Below, piece by piece: positions 27,272-36,409 of a DNA stretch of 43,836 nucleotides. The position numbers and the translations under genes were made by a program. The DNA comes from an uncultured Desulfobacteraceae bacterium (GTDB taxonomy: Bacteria > Desulfobacterota > Desulfobacteria > Desulfobacterales > Desulfatirhabdiaceae). The notes below the pieces were generated by a model. It was not told the DNA's origin. It made no database searches and saw only the letters and a program-made list of their open reading frames with translations. Where the stretch lies: NCBI GenBank assembly GCA_903909505.1, contig CAIVVZ010000073.1, positions 1 to 43,836 of the forward strand, given 5' to 3'. Each line of letters starts with the position of its first letter. Position 1 is the first letter of the stretch.

Positions 27272-28381
27272 TTAATGTTCCGTATCTTCAAAGCGTTTGG
27301 CTATCTGTATAAATTCATCGGCAATTTCCAGAAAGGCATCCACCACATCAGGGTCGAAGTGAGATCCCTTACCCTCGACAATAATCTCAACCGCCTTTTC
27401 GTGAGGCATACCCTCTTTATATACGCGACGGCAGATGAGGGCGTCATATACATCCGCGACGGCCATCAAACGGCCGGAAATAGGGATGTCATCACCGGAC
27501 AATCCTTCCGGATAGCCCGTGCCGTCCCATTTTTCCTGGTGGGTATAAGCGATTTCCTTGGCGAATGAAAGGTAAGGCTGTTCCACTCCAAGGCGTCGTT
27601 CCGCGGCGATGATTGAGTCGCGACCCAGTATGCAGTGGGTCTTCATGATTTCGAATTCTTCCTCGGTAAAACGCCCGGGTTTAAGAAGGATACTGTCGAA
27701 GATACCTATTTTGCCGATATCATGCAACGTCGCTGATTTGTAAAGCAAGTCAATGGTTGTGTCATCGTCGAGAAAATAGCTGAACCGAGGATGGTCACGG
27801 AGCTTCTCAGCCAGAGCCCTGACATAAAACTGGGTGCGGCGGATGTGGTTGCCCGTTTCATTGTCCCGAGTTTCCCCCAGCGATGCCATTACCAGAATGG
27901 TAACTTCCTGGGCCGCGACTATCTCCTGCGTGCGCCGCCGCACTTCAGCTTCCAAAAATTCGTTTTGATCCTTGAGGTAGTCGCGCACCCGCTTCAACTG
28001 CAGATGGGTTTGCACACGCGCCAGCAACACGGGCGGGCTGATCGGCTTGCTAATGAAATCAACCGCTCCGAGTTCGAAACCATGAATCTCATCCTCGATA
28101 TCAGTTTTGACGGTCAGAAAAATAACCGGAATATCTCTGGTCTTCGGGTTTGCTTTTAAAAGGCGGCAAGTCTCATAACCATCCATGACCGGCATCATGA
28201 CATCGAGCAAAATGATGTCGGGAAGAGCACCGGTTAGAGCGACTTTAAGGGCCCGCTCACCATTGTTTGCAATTTTTACCTTGTAGTGATCCTTGAGCAG
28301 TCCGCTCATCAAAGAAAGATTGTCCGGTGCATCATCGACTACGAGAATCGCCGGCTTATTCATATAGCTAGTATCAGCCAT
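27272..28381 (-). CDS. Response regulator with HD-GYP domain (c-di-GMP phosphodiesterase)
   Basis: The product has 369 residues. The receiver (about 10-125) has VVDDAPDN, the phosphorylation site in [15 protein letters not shown] and the conserved Lys in ISKPI. After a coiled linker (about 130-160) comes an HD-GYP domain with LHDIGKIGI, HCILGRDSI, AYTHQEKWDGTGYPEGLSG and GRLMAVADVYDAL. All metal ligands of the family look present, so it probably cleaves cyclic di-GMP (RpfG-like) when phosphorylated. AGGAG lies 6 bases before the ATG. It follows the REC-Hpt gene by 74 bases on the same strand; that protein is a plausible phosphodonor. Confidence 0.95.
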   Translation of the reverse strand: MADTSYMNKPAILVVDDAPDNLSLMSGLLKDHYKVKIANNGERALKVALTGALPDIILLDVMMPVMDGYETCRLLKANPKTRDIPVIFLTVKTDIEDEIHGFELGAVDFISKPISPPVLLARVQTHLQLKRVRDYLKDQNEFLEAEVRRRTQEIVAAQEVTILVMASLGETRDNETGNHIRRTQFYVRALAEKLRDHPRFSYFLDDDTTIDLLYKSATLHDIGKIGIFDSILLKPGRFTEEEFEIMKTHCILGRDSIIAAERRLGVEQPYLSFAKEIAYTHQEKWDGTGYPEGLSGDDIPISGRLMAVADVYDALICRRVYKEGMPHEKAVEIIVEGKGSHFDPDVVDAFLEIADEFIQIAKRFEDTEH

Positions 28382-28455
28382 TCCAGACTCCTAAAATTTT
28401 AATTTGCAGATAGTTACTTATTGTCCAAATTACTATCACCCGGCACTCAAGCCCC

Positions 28456-29559
28456 CTACGGTTGCTTGTTGAACCTTTTCGCCCGCGGATTCATCAATGC
28501 CAGCGCTTTCTCAAAATCATACTGCTTGACGGCATGCTCGAAGGGTCCGAAGTGCTCCGTTCCCAATATGTCGTACAGAGCATCGTTTTTCGTCTCGATA
28601 TAGTCTACCGCTTCGCTGTCACCATTGGCGAGGAGTTCCATCATTTTTTCACAAACTGCCGCCGACTTTAATTCATCCACCTTGCCGACCTTTTCCCTGA
28701 CCACAACCGCTGGAAAAGCTTCCATCAGGCTGGCAATGAGTTTGCCGTGCTCCGCGGCAAAGGTTTCAAATATTGCCCCGACTTCCCCACTGGGCAGGCC
28801 CTCCAGGATCGCTTTCTCCAGGTCAGCCACCAATTCCTGCAACCGGGAGGCGCCAATGTTCCCGCTCACCCCTTTTACCGTGTGGACCAGTCGTTCCGCC
28901 GTTCTGTAATCACCAGAATCCAGGCTCTGGCGGATCTGCGCCGGAGTCTGCCCCTGGTTATCCACATACTTTTTCAGCATGTCAAGGTAAAAGGTTTTAT
29001 TGCCCATGACCCGTTTTAATCCGAGCCTGGTGTCGAGCCCTGGAATGTCGGGCAGGTCGTCCTGTTTTGCGGGTGTTGGTTCTTCCTTTTCTGTTTCCAT
29101 TAAAGGCATTCCGGTGGTTTCTTGAACCTCCTCGATCTGACGAGGTTTCACCCACTTCAGCAACTTGCCGAACAGCTCAGCCAAGTTAAACGGCTTGCCG
29201 ATATGATCCCACATGCCCGCTTCCCGGCATTTTTCAATATCCGCTTCCATGACGTTCGCCGTCATGGCTACAATGGGCAGATTGATAAATCGCACATCTT
29301 TACGTATTTCACGGGTGGCCGTAACACCGTCCATGACCGGCATCTGCATATCCATGAGCACGATATCGTAGACACATTTATCAAGCATCTCGATCGACTT
29401 TTGTCCATTCTCAGCCACATCAACCTTGAACCCGGCATTGATGAGCAGTTTAGAAGCAATTTCCCGGTTGATCACGTTATCCTCCACGAGAAGGATGGAT
29501 AAACCCTTAATGGCGGCAAGGTTTTCTATTATCGGTGGTGCCTGAGGAAGTACGATCAT
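28456..29559 (-). CDS. Receiver-Hpt phosphorelay protein (kinase-less 3' part of a hybrid kinase)
   Basis: The product has 367 residues. The receiver (about 19-140) has ILLVEDNVINREIAS, the aspartate in VLMDMQMPVMDGVTA and Lys in IGKPF. An Hpt domain (about 185-270) carries the histidine in RLVHTVKGVSGNIGA. A helical C-terminal region (about 290-355) is the kind seen at the end of large hybrid kinases. No kinase or sensor domain precedes it: the start is inside a 4-base ATGA overlap with the acetyltransferase gene. It may be a free phosphotransfer module or the captured end of a hybrid kinase. The HD-GYP regulator downstream is a likely partner. Confidence 0.9.
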   Translation of the reverse strand: MIVLPQAPPIIENLAAIKGLSILLVEDNVINREIASKLLINAGFKVDVAENGQKSIEMLDKCVYDIVLMDMQMPVMDGVTATREIRKDVRFINLPIVAMTANVMEADIEKCREAGMWDHIGKPFNLAELFGKLLKWVKPRQIEEVQETTGMPLMETEKEEPTPAKQDDLPDIPGLDTRLGLKRVMGNKTFYLDMLKKYVDNQGQTPAQIRQSLDSGDYRTAERLVHTVKGVSGNIGASRLQELVADLEKAILEGLPSGEVGAIFETFAAEHGKLIASLMEAFPAVVVREKVGKVDELKSAAVCEKMMELLANGDSEAVDYIETKNDALYDILGTEHFGPFEHAVKQYDFEKALALMNPRAKRFNKQP

Positions 29560-30023
29560 TGGGATTCGTAGGATAGTTCTTTCATCAATGCGATTTCATC
29601 ACAGTCCGGAAACTTGACGCAGTTCAGGCATCCCCCCCAGATCTTGAGCGGAAGCTGAGCACGGTCGATACGGACAAACCCCAGACGCTGGAAAAAATTG
29701 GGCCGGTATGTCAGGGTAAAGACATGGGTGATGTTGTAATTCCGGGCCTCGGATAGGGCAAACTCGGCCAGCTCGGAGCCGACCCCCTTGTTCAGGTACT
29801 CCGGCATGACGGCCAGGGACCGGATTTCGGCCAGGTCCTCCCAGCAGAATTGAAGCGCGCAGCAGCCGATGATCTCATCCTCCGGCGACACAAAAACCGA
29901 AAAATCCCTTAAATGGTCATACAGTTCGGTGAACGGTCTGGGGAGCAGATCTCCCTTGGTGCCATAGTACTGCAGCAGGCCGTGAATGGCCTTGATATCC
30001 TTTAACGCGGCTTTTCTGATCAT
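29556..30023 (-). CDS. GNAT N-acetyltransferase, short N-acetylglutamate synthase type
   Basis: The product has 155 residues with a single GNAT fold. The acetyl-CoA site is IRSLAVMPEYLNKGVGSELA. LLPRPFTELYDHLRDFSV and the C-terminal FFQRLGFVRIDRAQLPLKIW with GGCLNCVKFPDCDE resemble short ArgA-type acetylglutamate synthases, the first step of arginine synthesis. The substrate is inferred from family resemblance. ATG 30023 overlaps the rarA stop (ATGA), and its stop overlaps the REC-Hpt start. Confidence 0.85.
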   Translation of the reverse strand: MIRKAALKDIKAIHGLLQYYGTKGDLLPRPFTELYDHLRDFSVFVSPEDEIIGCCALQFCWEDLAEIRSLAVMPEYLNKGVGSELAEFALSEARNYNITHVFTLTYRPNFFQRLGFVRIDRAQLPLKIWGGCLNCVKFPDCDEIALMKELSYESQ

Positions 30024-31450
30024 TTCTTATATTCCTGACTCCTGTCTTCCGTCTTCCGGCTTGTGACTCCTGACTCCTGTCTTTTGGCTTCCGCCTTCTG
30101 TTTCCGCCAATATTCCATCCGCTGCTGAATGGTTTTTTCATACCCCCTGTTCGAGGGCAGATAAAACCGCTTGTTTAGAAGCGGCTCCGGCAGATAATCC
30201 TGGGGAACGAACGCATCCTGAAAATCGTGGGCATACTGGTATCCGTCGCCGTATCCCAGATTCTTCATGAGCCGGGTGGGCGCGTTTCGGACATGAAACG
30301 GAACCGGAAGCGCTCCGGTATCCCCGAGCGCTTTCCGAACCTTTCCCACCGCCGTATAAATGCTGTTGCTCTTGGGTGCCGTAGCCAGGTAAACCGCTGC
30401 CTGAGCCAGAGCCAGCTCCCCTTCGGGATGGCCCAACATGCGAAATGCCTCCGTGGCCCGAAGCGTGATATCCAGCGCGTACGGATCGGCGTTTCCGATG
30501 TCTTCCGATGCAAACCGAACCATGCGACGGGCCACGTAAATCGGGTCTTCTCCGGAGGCGATCATCCGTTCCAGCCAGTAAAGAGCGGCATCCGGATCGC
30601 TTCCCCTCAGGCTTTTGTGAAACGCTGAAATCAGGTTATAGTGTTCTTCGCCGGATTTATCATAGAGCAGGGCTTTTCTCTGAACCGCGGTTTCAATATC
30701 GCGGATCGTTATTTCTCTTTGGATACCGGAGCCTGACGGATCTGTTTCAGATACTGACGGTTCAGATGCCAGCAGGGATGCCGCAACTTCAAGGCTGTTC
30801 AAAACGTTGCGGGCATCGCCGTCAGCCATGCGGACCAGACAGGATACGGCATCCGGCGTTATCTTCAGCCCGGTTGTACCCAGGCCTCGCTCGGTATCGT
30901 TCAATGCGTTTTGAATAATGGCCTCAAGGGCTTCCGAAGACAGCATTTTTAAAACAACGACCCGGCAGCGGGACATCAATGCCGGTATCACTTCAAAAGA
31001 CGGATTTTCCGTTGTCGCGCCGATCAGGGTGATCAAACCGCTTTCCACATGGGGCAAAAAGGCGTCCTGCTGGGATTTGTTGAACCGGTGAATCTCATCC
31101 ACGAAAAGAATGGTTTTTTTCCGGTACAGCCGCTGCTGATCGGTTGCGATCTCAATCACGGCCCGAATGTCCTTGACACCGGAAAGCACCGCGGAAAAAT
31201 GGACGAAATGGCAGCGGGTTTCCCTTGCCACGATTCGGGCCAGGGTGGTTTTACCGCATCCCGGAGGCCCCCATAGGATCATGGAAAAGATCCGGTCGCC
31301 GGAAATGGCATGCCGCAAGAGAGTCCCCTCCCCCACCACATCCTGCTGCCCGAAGAATTCATCCAGGGTTCTGGGGCGCATGCGTTCGGCAAGGGGACGT
31401 GAGGCATCGGCTGTTTTTTGCGCCTGATGATCGAAAATATCCGCTTTCAT
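30020..31450 (-). CDS. rarA: Replication-associated recombination protein RarA (AAA+ ATPase)
   Basis: The product has 476 residues. RarA/MgsA acts at stalled replication forks and resembles clamp-loader subunits. The N terminus reads [20 protein letters not shown], Walker A is GPPGCGKT (61-68), Walker [20 protein letters not shown], sensor 1 [12 protein letters not shown], and the MgsA C-terminal domain has [31 protein letters not shown] and [20 protein letters not shown]. The extra tail of about 20 residues comes from repeat DNA. It starts 3 bases after the der stop. Confidence 0.97.
   Translation of the reverse strand: MKADIFDHQAQKTADASRPLAERMRPRTLDEFFGQQDVVGEGTLLRHAISGDRIFSMILWGPPGCGKTTLARIVARETRCHFVHFSAVLSGVKDIRAVIEIATDQQRLYRKKTILFVDEIHRFNKSQQDAFLPHVESGLITLIGATTENPSFEVIPALMSRCRVVVLKMLSSEALEAIIQNALNDTERGLGTTGLKITPDAVSCLVRMADGDARNVLNSLEVAASLLASEPSVSETDPSGSGIQREITIRDIETAVQRKALLYDKSGEEHYNLISAFHKSLRGSDPDAALYWLERMIASGEDPIYVARRMVRFASEDIGNADPYALDITLRATEAFRMLGHPEGELALAQAAVYLATAPKSNSIYTAVGKVRKALGDTGALPVPFHVRNAPTRLMKNLGYGDGYQYAHDFQDAFVPQDYLPEPLLNKRFYLPSNRGYEKTIQQRMEYWRKQKAEAKRQESGVTSRKTEDRSQEYKK
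30034..30083. repeat. Short direct repeats in the rarA 3' end
   Basis: CCTGACTCCTGTCTT occurs at 30034-30048 and again at 30069-30083, within a pyrimidine-rich stretch of similar GACTCC/TCTTCC words. It encodes the last, charged residues of RarA ([16 protein letters not shown]). A dispersed simple repeat appears to have extended the coding frame. Confidence 0.75.
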
Positions 31451-31453
31451 CGG

Positions 31454-32785
31454 CTATGGTTTTCTGTTGCTGCGTTCCCGGAACATCAGGCGAATCGGGG
31501 TATGTTTCAGCCCGAACGCCCCGCGGATCTGATTGACCAGGTAACGCTCATAGGAAAAATGAACCCCTTCGGGAACATTGACAAAGGCCACAAACGTCGG
31601 GGGTTTCACGGAAACCTGAGCCGCGTAGTAAAACTTCAGGCGTTTCCCCTTGTACATCGATGGCTCCTTATCCTGAGTTGCCTGTTCAAAAAATTTGTTG
31701 AGCTGGCCCGTGCCGATCCGGGTGGCGTACTGACCATAAACATCGTCCACCTCACCGAAGATCGAAGCAACCCTCAGGCCTGTCAGCGCGGAGATGGTAA
31801 GGGTCGGCGCAAAATTCAGGAATTTGGCTTTATCCCGCAGTTCATCCAGATAGCGCTTAATGGTTTTCTTGTCTCTTTCAACCCGGTCCCATTTATTGAA
31901 TAGGATAATACAGCCACACCCTCTTTCATAAGCATAGCCGGCCACATGGATGTCCTGCTCGGTAATGCCTTCTACAACATCCAGAACGATCAGGGCCACA
32001 TCGCATCTGTCCAGGCTTTTAAGGGATTTGATGATGGAGAATTTTTCAATTTTTTCATCGACCTTGGATTTACGGCGGATCCCGGCCGTATCGATCAGAA
32101 GGTAGGTTTTGTCGCCGCGACGGCACAGGGTGTCGATGGCATCGCGCGTGGTTCCGGGAATATCGCTCACCACCAGTCGATCTTCTCCCAGAAGGCGGTT
32201 GATCAAAGAAGATTTTCCGACATTCGGCCTTCCGACAACCGCAATTTTTATGACATCATCGGATAGCAGGCCGGAACGATCCTTGGGATCCTCCGGAAAA
32301 ACCCGAATCAGCTCATCCAGGAAATCCGGGACCCCGTAATTGTGTTCGGCTGAAACCGGATACAATTGCTTGATTCCCAGGGAATAAAACTCGAAAAGAT
32401 TCACCTCGCGTTCCAGCCCGTCGATTTTATTCACCACATAAAAAACCGGCTGGGAAACATCGCGCAGGAGCTCAATAATATCCCGGTCATACGGGGAAAC
32501 TCCGAATTTTCCATCCAGAACCATGACAATGACCGTGGCATCAGAAATGGCCTGCATGACCTGGCTGCGAACCAGCGGCGAAAATTCGTCTCCATCGCTG
32601 GTTAAAAAACCGCCGGTATCCACAACCGAAAAAGGCACTTCTTCCCAGACGGCATCGCCGTAATGGCGGTCCCGAGTGACGCCGGGCAAATTGTCCACCA
32701 GGGCGTTTTTGGTCCGGGTGATGCGGTTGAACAACGTGGATTTTCCGACATTGGGTCGGCCAACAAGCGCTACAACGGGTTTCAT
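31454..32785 (-). CDS. der: Ribosome assembly GTPase Der (EngA)
   Basis: Der (443 residues) has two GTPase domains and a C-terminal KH-like domain and is needed for 50S subunit assembly. Both G1 loops read GRPNVGKS (first at 9-16; second after VIKIAVV). G3 motifs are DTGG and DTAG, and G4 motifs NKID and NKWD. The end shows QVSVKPPTFVAFVN and NQIRGAFGLKHTPIRLMFR. ATG 32785 is chosen over an in-frame ATG 9 codons earlier because the family starts with this P-loop strand. It heads the run der-rarA-GNAT-REC-Hpt-HD-GYP. Confidence 0.97.
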   Translation of the reverse strand: MKPVVALVGRPNVGKSTLFNRITRTKNALVDNLPGVTRDRHYGDAVWEEVPFSVVDTGGFLTSDGDEFSPLVRSQVMQAISDATVIVMVLDGKFGVSPYDRDIIELLRDVSQPVFYVVNKIDGLEREVNLFEFYSLGIKQLYPVSAEHNYGVPDFLDELIRVFPEDPKDRSGLLSDDVIKIAVVGRPNVGKSSLINRLLGEDRLVVSDIPGTTRDAIDTLCRRGDKTYLLIDTAGIRRKSKVDEKIEKFSIIKSLKSLDRCDVALIVLDVVEGITEQDIHVAGYAYERGCGCIILFNKWDRVERDKKTIKRYLDELRDKAKFLNFAPTLTISALTGLRVASIFGEVDDVYGQYATRIGTGQLNKFFEQATQDKEPSMYKGKRLKFYYAAQVSVKPPTFVAFVNVPEGVHFSYERYLVNQIRGAFGLKHTPIRLMFRERSNRKP

Positions 32786-32835
32786 AGGGTTTTCCAATTG
32801 ATTGTAAACCATGTCAAAATCTGAGTATTTACCTT

Positions 32836-32961
32836 TGATGGCTTTGTAAAAAGTTCAAGATCAAGGCGAGCGAATCCTGAGGAGTGAGGCGTACGACCAG
32901 TACGCCGCAATGACGAAGGATGAAGCTCAACGCAGATATTGGACTTTTTACAAAGCCGTCA
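32836..32961 (-). repeat. Inverted-repeat (MITE-like) element, copy 2
   Basis: The 126-base element has near-perfect terminal inverted repeats: TGATGGCTTTGTAAAAAGTT on the left and the reverse complement of TGACGGCTTTGTAAAAAGTC on the right. The centre has a perfect 7-bp hairpin GGCGTAC/GTACGCC. The flanks show CCTT at 32832-32835 and 32962-32965, a possible target duplication. It shares most of its interior with copy 1 (19534-19685). It lies between the divergent der and threonine ammonia-lyase genes. Confidence 0.88.
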
Positions 32962-33062
32962 CCTTTAAAAACCTGTTATTATAAATATTTTATGCTCATC
33001 TTGCAATGATTTTAACGATATGATAGAACTTGCTGAAATAAAACAGCAATTGAGGAATCTCC

Positions 33063-34352
33063 ATGAAATCCAACATTTCCCCTGTCATTTCCCTGAACCA
33101 GTTCCATCAGGCTGCCGAGCTGATTCACCCCCATATCATTCATACCCCGCTGGTGCATTCCCCCACATTAAGTAAGCTGTTTGACAGCGATATCTATCTG
33201 AAACTGGAAAACCTTCAAAAAACCGGATCGTTCAAGATTCGCGGCGCGGCTTACAAAATCTTTTCCAGGAGAAACGAGATCCGTTCCGGCGGCGTGGTGG
33301 CCGCCTCTGCCGGCAATCATGCCCAGGGGGTTTCGCTGGCGGCATCCCGGGCAGGGCTTTCGGCGACCATCGTCATGCCGGAATGGGCTTCGATTTCCAA
33401 GCAGGAGGCCACCTGCAATTACGGAGGCCAGGTAATCCTGTGGGGCAAAAGCATCGGCGAAAGCCTTGAAAAAGCCAAAGAGATCGCAGCTCAGGGCAAA
33501 ACTTTTATTCATCCCTTTGATGATGTCGATATCATTATGGGCCAGGGAACGTTGGGGCTTGAAATTCTGGAGGATCTTCCCGATACGCGGATGATCCTTG
33601 CGCCCGTCGGCGGGGGCGGGCTCATATCGGGAATTGCTCTGGCTGCAAAAGCCCTGTCTTCAGGCGTCCAGATTATCGGGGTTCAGGCCGGCGTCTGTCC
33701 CTCCGCCGCGGAAGCCCTTCACCGCGGCCATGTCAAAACCGTACGCGCTCAGCCGTCCATTGCCGACGGGATCAGCGTCCGGCAGATCGGAGAATTGACA
33801 TTCGAGATCCTTCGATCCCGCGTGGACCATATCGCCCTGGTGGATGAGGCCACTATTGCCGGCGCCATCCTGATGCTTCTGGAGCGAAAAAAAATACTGG
33901 CCGAGGGCGCCGGCGCCGTCCCCCTTGCCGCGCTTCTGAATGGCGCGGTTTCGGCGCCCAAGGGCGGCAAACTGGTTCTGGTGATCAGCGGCGGCAATGT
34001 GGACAGTCCGCTTCTGGGAAGAATTCTCCATCAAGGGCTTTTAAAAAACGGACGCATCATGCGAATTCAGGTCCAACTGGACGATACGCCGGGATCACTG
34101 GCAAGGCTCCTGTCATTGGTCGCCCGCCAGAAAGCCAATGTGCTGCATATTTTTCATGACCGGAACGTCATGAATGCGCCGCTTTTTGTTACCAGCGTCG
34201 TTCTGGAGCTTGAAACCCGGGGAACCCCTCATATTTCAGAAGTGTTTGAAGAAATTCAGCAAGCGGGATACCGGATACTAGGTGGAAGCGATCACACCGA
34301 CTTCCCGTCACCTTCCAGTATTTGCCGGGCAGCTTCCACTGCCGCTTCATAG
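33063..34352 (+). CDS. ilvA: Threonine ammonia-lyase
   Basis: The product has 429 residues. It is a PLP enzyme converting threonine to 2-oxobutanoate, the entry to isoleucine synthesis, or for catabolic forms (TdcB) to energy. PLP Lys58 lies in TGSFKIRGA; other blocks are ASAGNHAQGVSLAA, FDDVDIIMGQGTLGLEI, the glycine loop VGGGGLISG and VISGGNVD. A C-terminal ACT domain (about 325-405, MRIQVQLDDTPGSLARLL) suggests allosteric control. The last residues beyond the ACT domain read through the end of the convergent kinase gene. GAGGA precedes the ATG. Confidence 0.95.
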   Translation: MKSNISPVISLNQFHQAAELIHPHIIHTPLVHSPTLSKLFDSDIYLKLENLQKTGSFKIRGAAYKIFSRRNEIRSGGVVAASAGNHAQGVSLAASRAGLSATIVMPEWASISKQEATCNYGGQVILWGKSIGESLEKAKEIAAQGKTFIHPFDDVDIIMGQGTLGLEILEDLPDTRMILAPVGGGGLISGIALAAKALSSGVQIIGVQAGVCPSAAEALHRGHVKTVRAQPSIADGISVRQIGELTFEILRSRVDHIALVDEATIAGAILMLLERKKILAEGAGAVPLAALLNGAVSAPKGGKLVLVISGGNVDSPLLGRILHQGLLKNGRIMRIQVQLDDTPGSLARLLSLVARQKANVLHIFHDRNVMNAPLFVTSVVLELETRGTPHISEVFEEIQQAGYRILGGSDHTDFPSPSSICRAASTAAS

Positions 34353-34978
34353 CGGATGAATTCGGTGTTAAACGTCAGATCATAGTTGATGGGGTCCGCA
34401 ATATCCGCATTAAAGGATTTTCGAATAAAGGCCTTTCGCTTGGCTTCTTTCATGATCACCCGTTTTTTGGCTTCCTCTTCGGATATGTTCAGCACCCTGG
34501 AAATATTCAGTACGCGAAGCTCCACGGGCGCCACCACCCGGATGCTGAGTCTTTCGTTCGGGGGAAGGATAAAATTGGCGCCCCGCCCGGCAATCACCGC
34601 CATGCCGTGCTTGCCGATGACGCTGATGACCTTCATGAGCTGTTCCAGATACATTTCCGGCCACAGGTAACGCCTGCTGACAAGGGTTGCGATGAAATCC
34701 TCAATCCCTGAAAGGCGCTCTTTTTCAATGGATTCAATCACGGATGCACCGATATCGGCCCGATCGGCGATCTCCCGGATAATGTCCCGCTGAAACAAAT
34801 CATATCCCATTTTCTCGGCAATGCCGCTGGCGATCAACTGACCGCCACTGCCGGGTTCCGACGAAACCGTTACCACCGTGATACGGGAAGGGACCCTTCT
34901 GTCCGCATTCGGCGGTTTTCCCCATTTTTCCATGAGTTCCTGAATAAATATATCAAATGAGCGATCGGGACTGTCCAT
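34292..34978 (-). CDS. Cytidylate kinase-like family protein
   Basis: The product has 228 residues. It matches the Cytidylate_kin2-type P-loop family: VTVSSEPGSGGQLIASGIAE (atypical phosphate-binding loop), GYDLFQRDIIREIAD, VIAGRGANFILPPNERLSIR and EEEAKKRVIMKEAKRKAFIR, FNADIADPINYDLTFNTE. Members are found alone in many anaerobes and their substrate is not settled. Its last 61 bases overlap the end of ilvA on the other strand. Confidence 0.88.
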   Translation of the reverse strand: MDSPDRSFDIFIQELMEKWGKPPNADRRVPSRITVVTVSSEPGSGGQLIASGIAEKMGYDLFQRDIIREIADRADIGASVIESIEKERLSGIEDFIATLVSRRYLWPEMYLEQLMKVISVIGKHGMAVIAGRGANFILPPNERLSIRVVAPVELRVLNISRVLNISEEEAKKRVIMKEAKRKAFIRKSFNADIADPINYDLTFNTEFIRYEAAVEAARQILEGDGKSV

Positions 34979-34999
34979 ATTTCACATCCTTGCCTGACT

Positions 35000-35063
35000 T
35001 TTTGCCGTGAAAATCATCATTTTGACTCCTATTCTCTTTCATATAAATAATTGGACGGCAAAA
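35000..35063. promoter_or_regulatory. Spaced 9-bp inverted repeat between divergent genes
   Basis: TTTTGCCGT (35000-35008) and ACGGCAAAA (35055-35063) are perfect reverse complements 46 bases apart, in the AT-rich space between the kinase-like gene and the adaptor gene. This could be a pair of operator half-sites. No promoter was assigned. Confidence 0.35.
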
Positions 35064-35161
35064 CAAGAAAAAAATAAAGCGCAATTATTTCTGTTCCAAC
35101 CCTATCCAACCATGCTATAGAGATGTTTTATCAGCCATATTACTACAAAAAAGTAAAAAAA

Positions 35162-35183
35162 TGCCGGATTCGCTGACCCGGCA
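35162..35183 (+). promoter_or_regulatory. Leader hairpin before the adaptor gene
   Basis: TGCCGG (35162-35167) pairs with CCGGCA (35178-35183), loop of 10 bases, ending 11 bases before ATG 35195 and just before the GGAA ribosome-binding bases. It may reduce translation of the operon or be chance. Confidence 0.35.
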
Positions 35184-35194
35184 CGGAACCTGCC

Positions 35195-36409
35195 ATGACT
35201 GAAAATGATCTCACACAGCTACGCATCGACAAATCCCGAATCCCGAATCGCTCTTTCAAAAGCAAGCGATATATCTTCCTTGTTTTCCTCATGGGGCTTC
35301 TCATCGCCGCCGGATTTCTTTATAACAAAGGCATCCTGACCCCTGCTGTCGAGGTGCAAATCACCAGCGTACAGAAGATTTACCCTTCTCAAACCTTTAC
35401 CATTCTGAATGCCAGCGGATATGTCGTGGCTCAGCGGAAAGCCGCGGTGGCAACCAAAATCACCGGCCGACTGGTATATCTGGCGGTAGAGGAAGGAAGC
35501 CGGGTTAAAAAAGGCGATATCATCGCCCGGCTTGAAAATGAAGATACCCTGGCAGTAAAAGATCAGGCCCTGGCAAGTGTGCAAACAGCCCGATTTCAAC
35601 GGGAACAGTCTCTGGCGGAACTCAGCGATGCGACATTATCCTATAACCGCAGCAAGGAACTCGTTTCCGCCGGGTATATCGCCAAGGCTGAATTTGATGC
35701 GGCGGACGCCCGGTTTAAACGGGCCAAAGCTGCTGCGCAGGCAAGCCAGGCTGCCATATCAAACAGTCAGGCCGCCCTCAAGGGAGCTGAAGTCACCCTG
35801 GATTACGCCAACCTGCGTGCCCCTTTTGATGCCGTTGTGCTGACCAAGAATGCCGACATCGGCGATATCGTCACCCCGCTGGGAGCTGCCGCCAATGCCA
35901 AGGCGGCAGTTGTGGATGTGGCGGACATGGATTCTCTCAAGGTTGAAGTGGATGTATCCGAATCCAACATCGAAAAAGTCTTTATGAAGCAACCCTGTGA
36001 AATTCAGTTGGATGCCCTGCCCTCCGAACGCTTTCCCGGAAAGGTTCACATGATCGTCCCCACGGCCGATCGCACCAAAGCATCGGTCATGGTAAAAGTG
36101 GCCTTCAATACGCTCAGTCCCAAGGTCCTTCCGGAAATGAGCGCAAAAGTGGCTTTTTTACTCCGGGAGATCACGGAAGCGGAAATGCAGCCGATAACGG
36201 CAGTCCCCACTTCGGCCATCGTTCATCGAAACAACCAGACGGTCGTATTCAGAATTTCCAGCAACAGAGCGGCCGGCATCCCGGTCGCGGTGGGAAGGCG
36301 GATGAACGGCATGAGCGAAATCCTGTCCGGCCTGAACATCGGCGATAAGGTTTTGGTTTCGCCATCCGAAAATATTCTTGAAGGAACAAAGGTCAAGCTT
36401 GCCCAGTAA
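35195..36409 (+). CDS. Periplasmic adaptor (membrane fusion) protein, MacA/HlyD type
   Basis: The product has 404 residues: a membrane anchor (about 26-43), a lipoyl-like half-motif (VVAQRKAAVATKITGRLVYL, EGSRVKKGDIIARLEN), a helical hairpin (about 115-195), the second lipoyl half (LRAPFDAVVLTKNADIGDIV), a beta-barrel domain (SLKVEVDVSESNIEKVF) and a C-terminal domain ending [17 protein letters not shown]. It should link inner membrane ABC components to an outer membrane channel. It is the first gene of a four-gene operon; no outer membrane partner is present here. Confidence 0.93.
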   Translation: MTENDLTQLRIDKSRIPNRSFKSKRYIFLVFLMGLLIAAGFLYNKGILTPAVEVQITSVQKIYPSQTFTILNASGYVVAQRKAAVATKITGRLVYLAVEEGSRVKKGDIIARLENEDTLAVKDQALASVQTARFQREQSLAELSDATLSYNRSKELVSAGYIAKAEFDAADARFKRAKAAAQASQAAISNSQAALKGAEVTLDYANLRAPFDAVVLTKNADIGDIVTPLGAAANAKAAVVDVADMDSLKVEVDVSESNIEKVFMKQPCEIQLDALPSERFPGKVHMIVPTADRTKASVMVKVAFNTLSPKVLPEMSAKVAFLLREITEAEMQPITAVPTSAIVHRNNQTVVFRISSNRAAGIPVAVGRRMNGMSEILSGLNIGDKVLVSPSENILEGTKVKLAQ

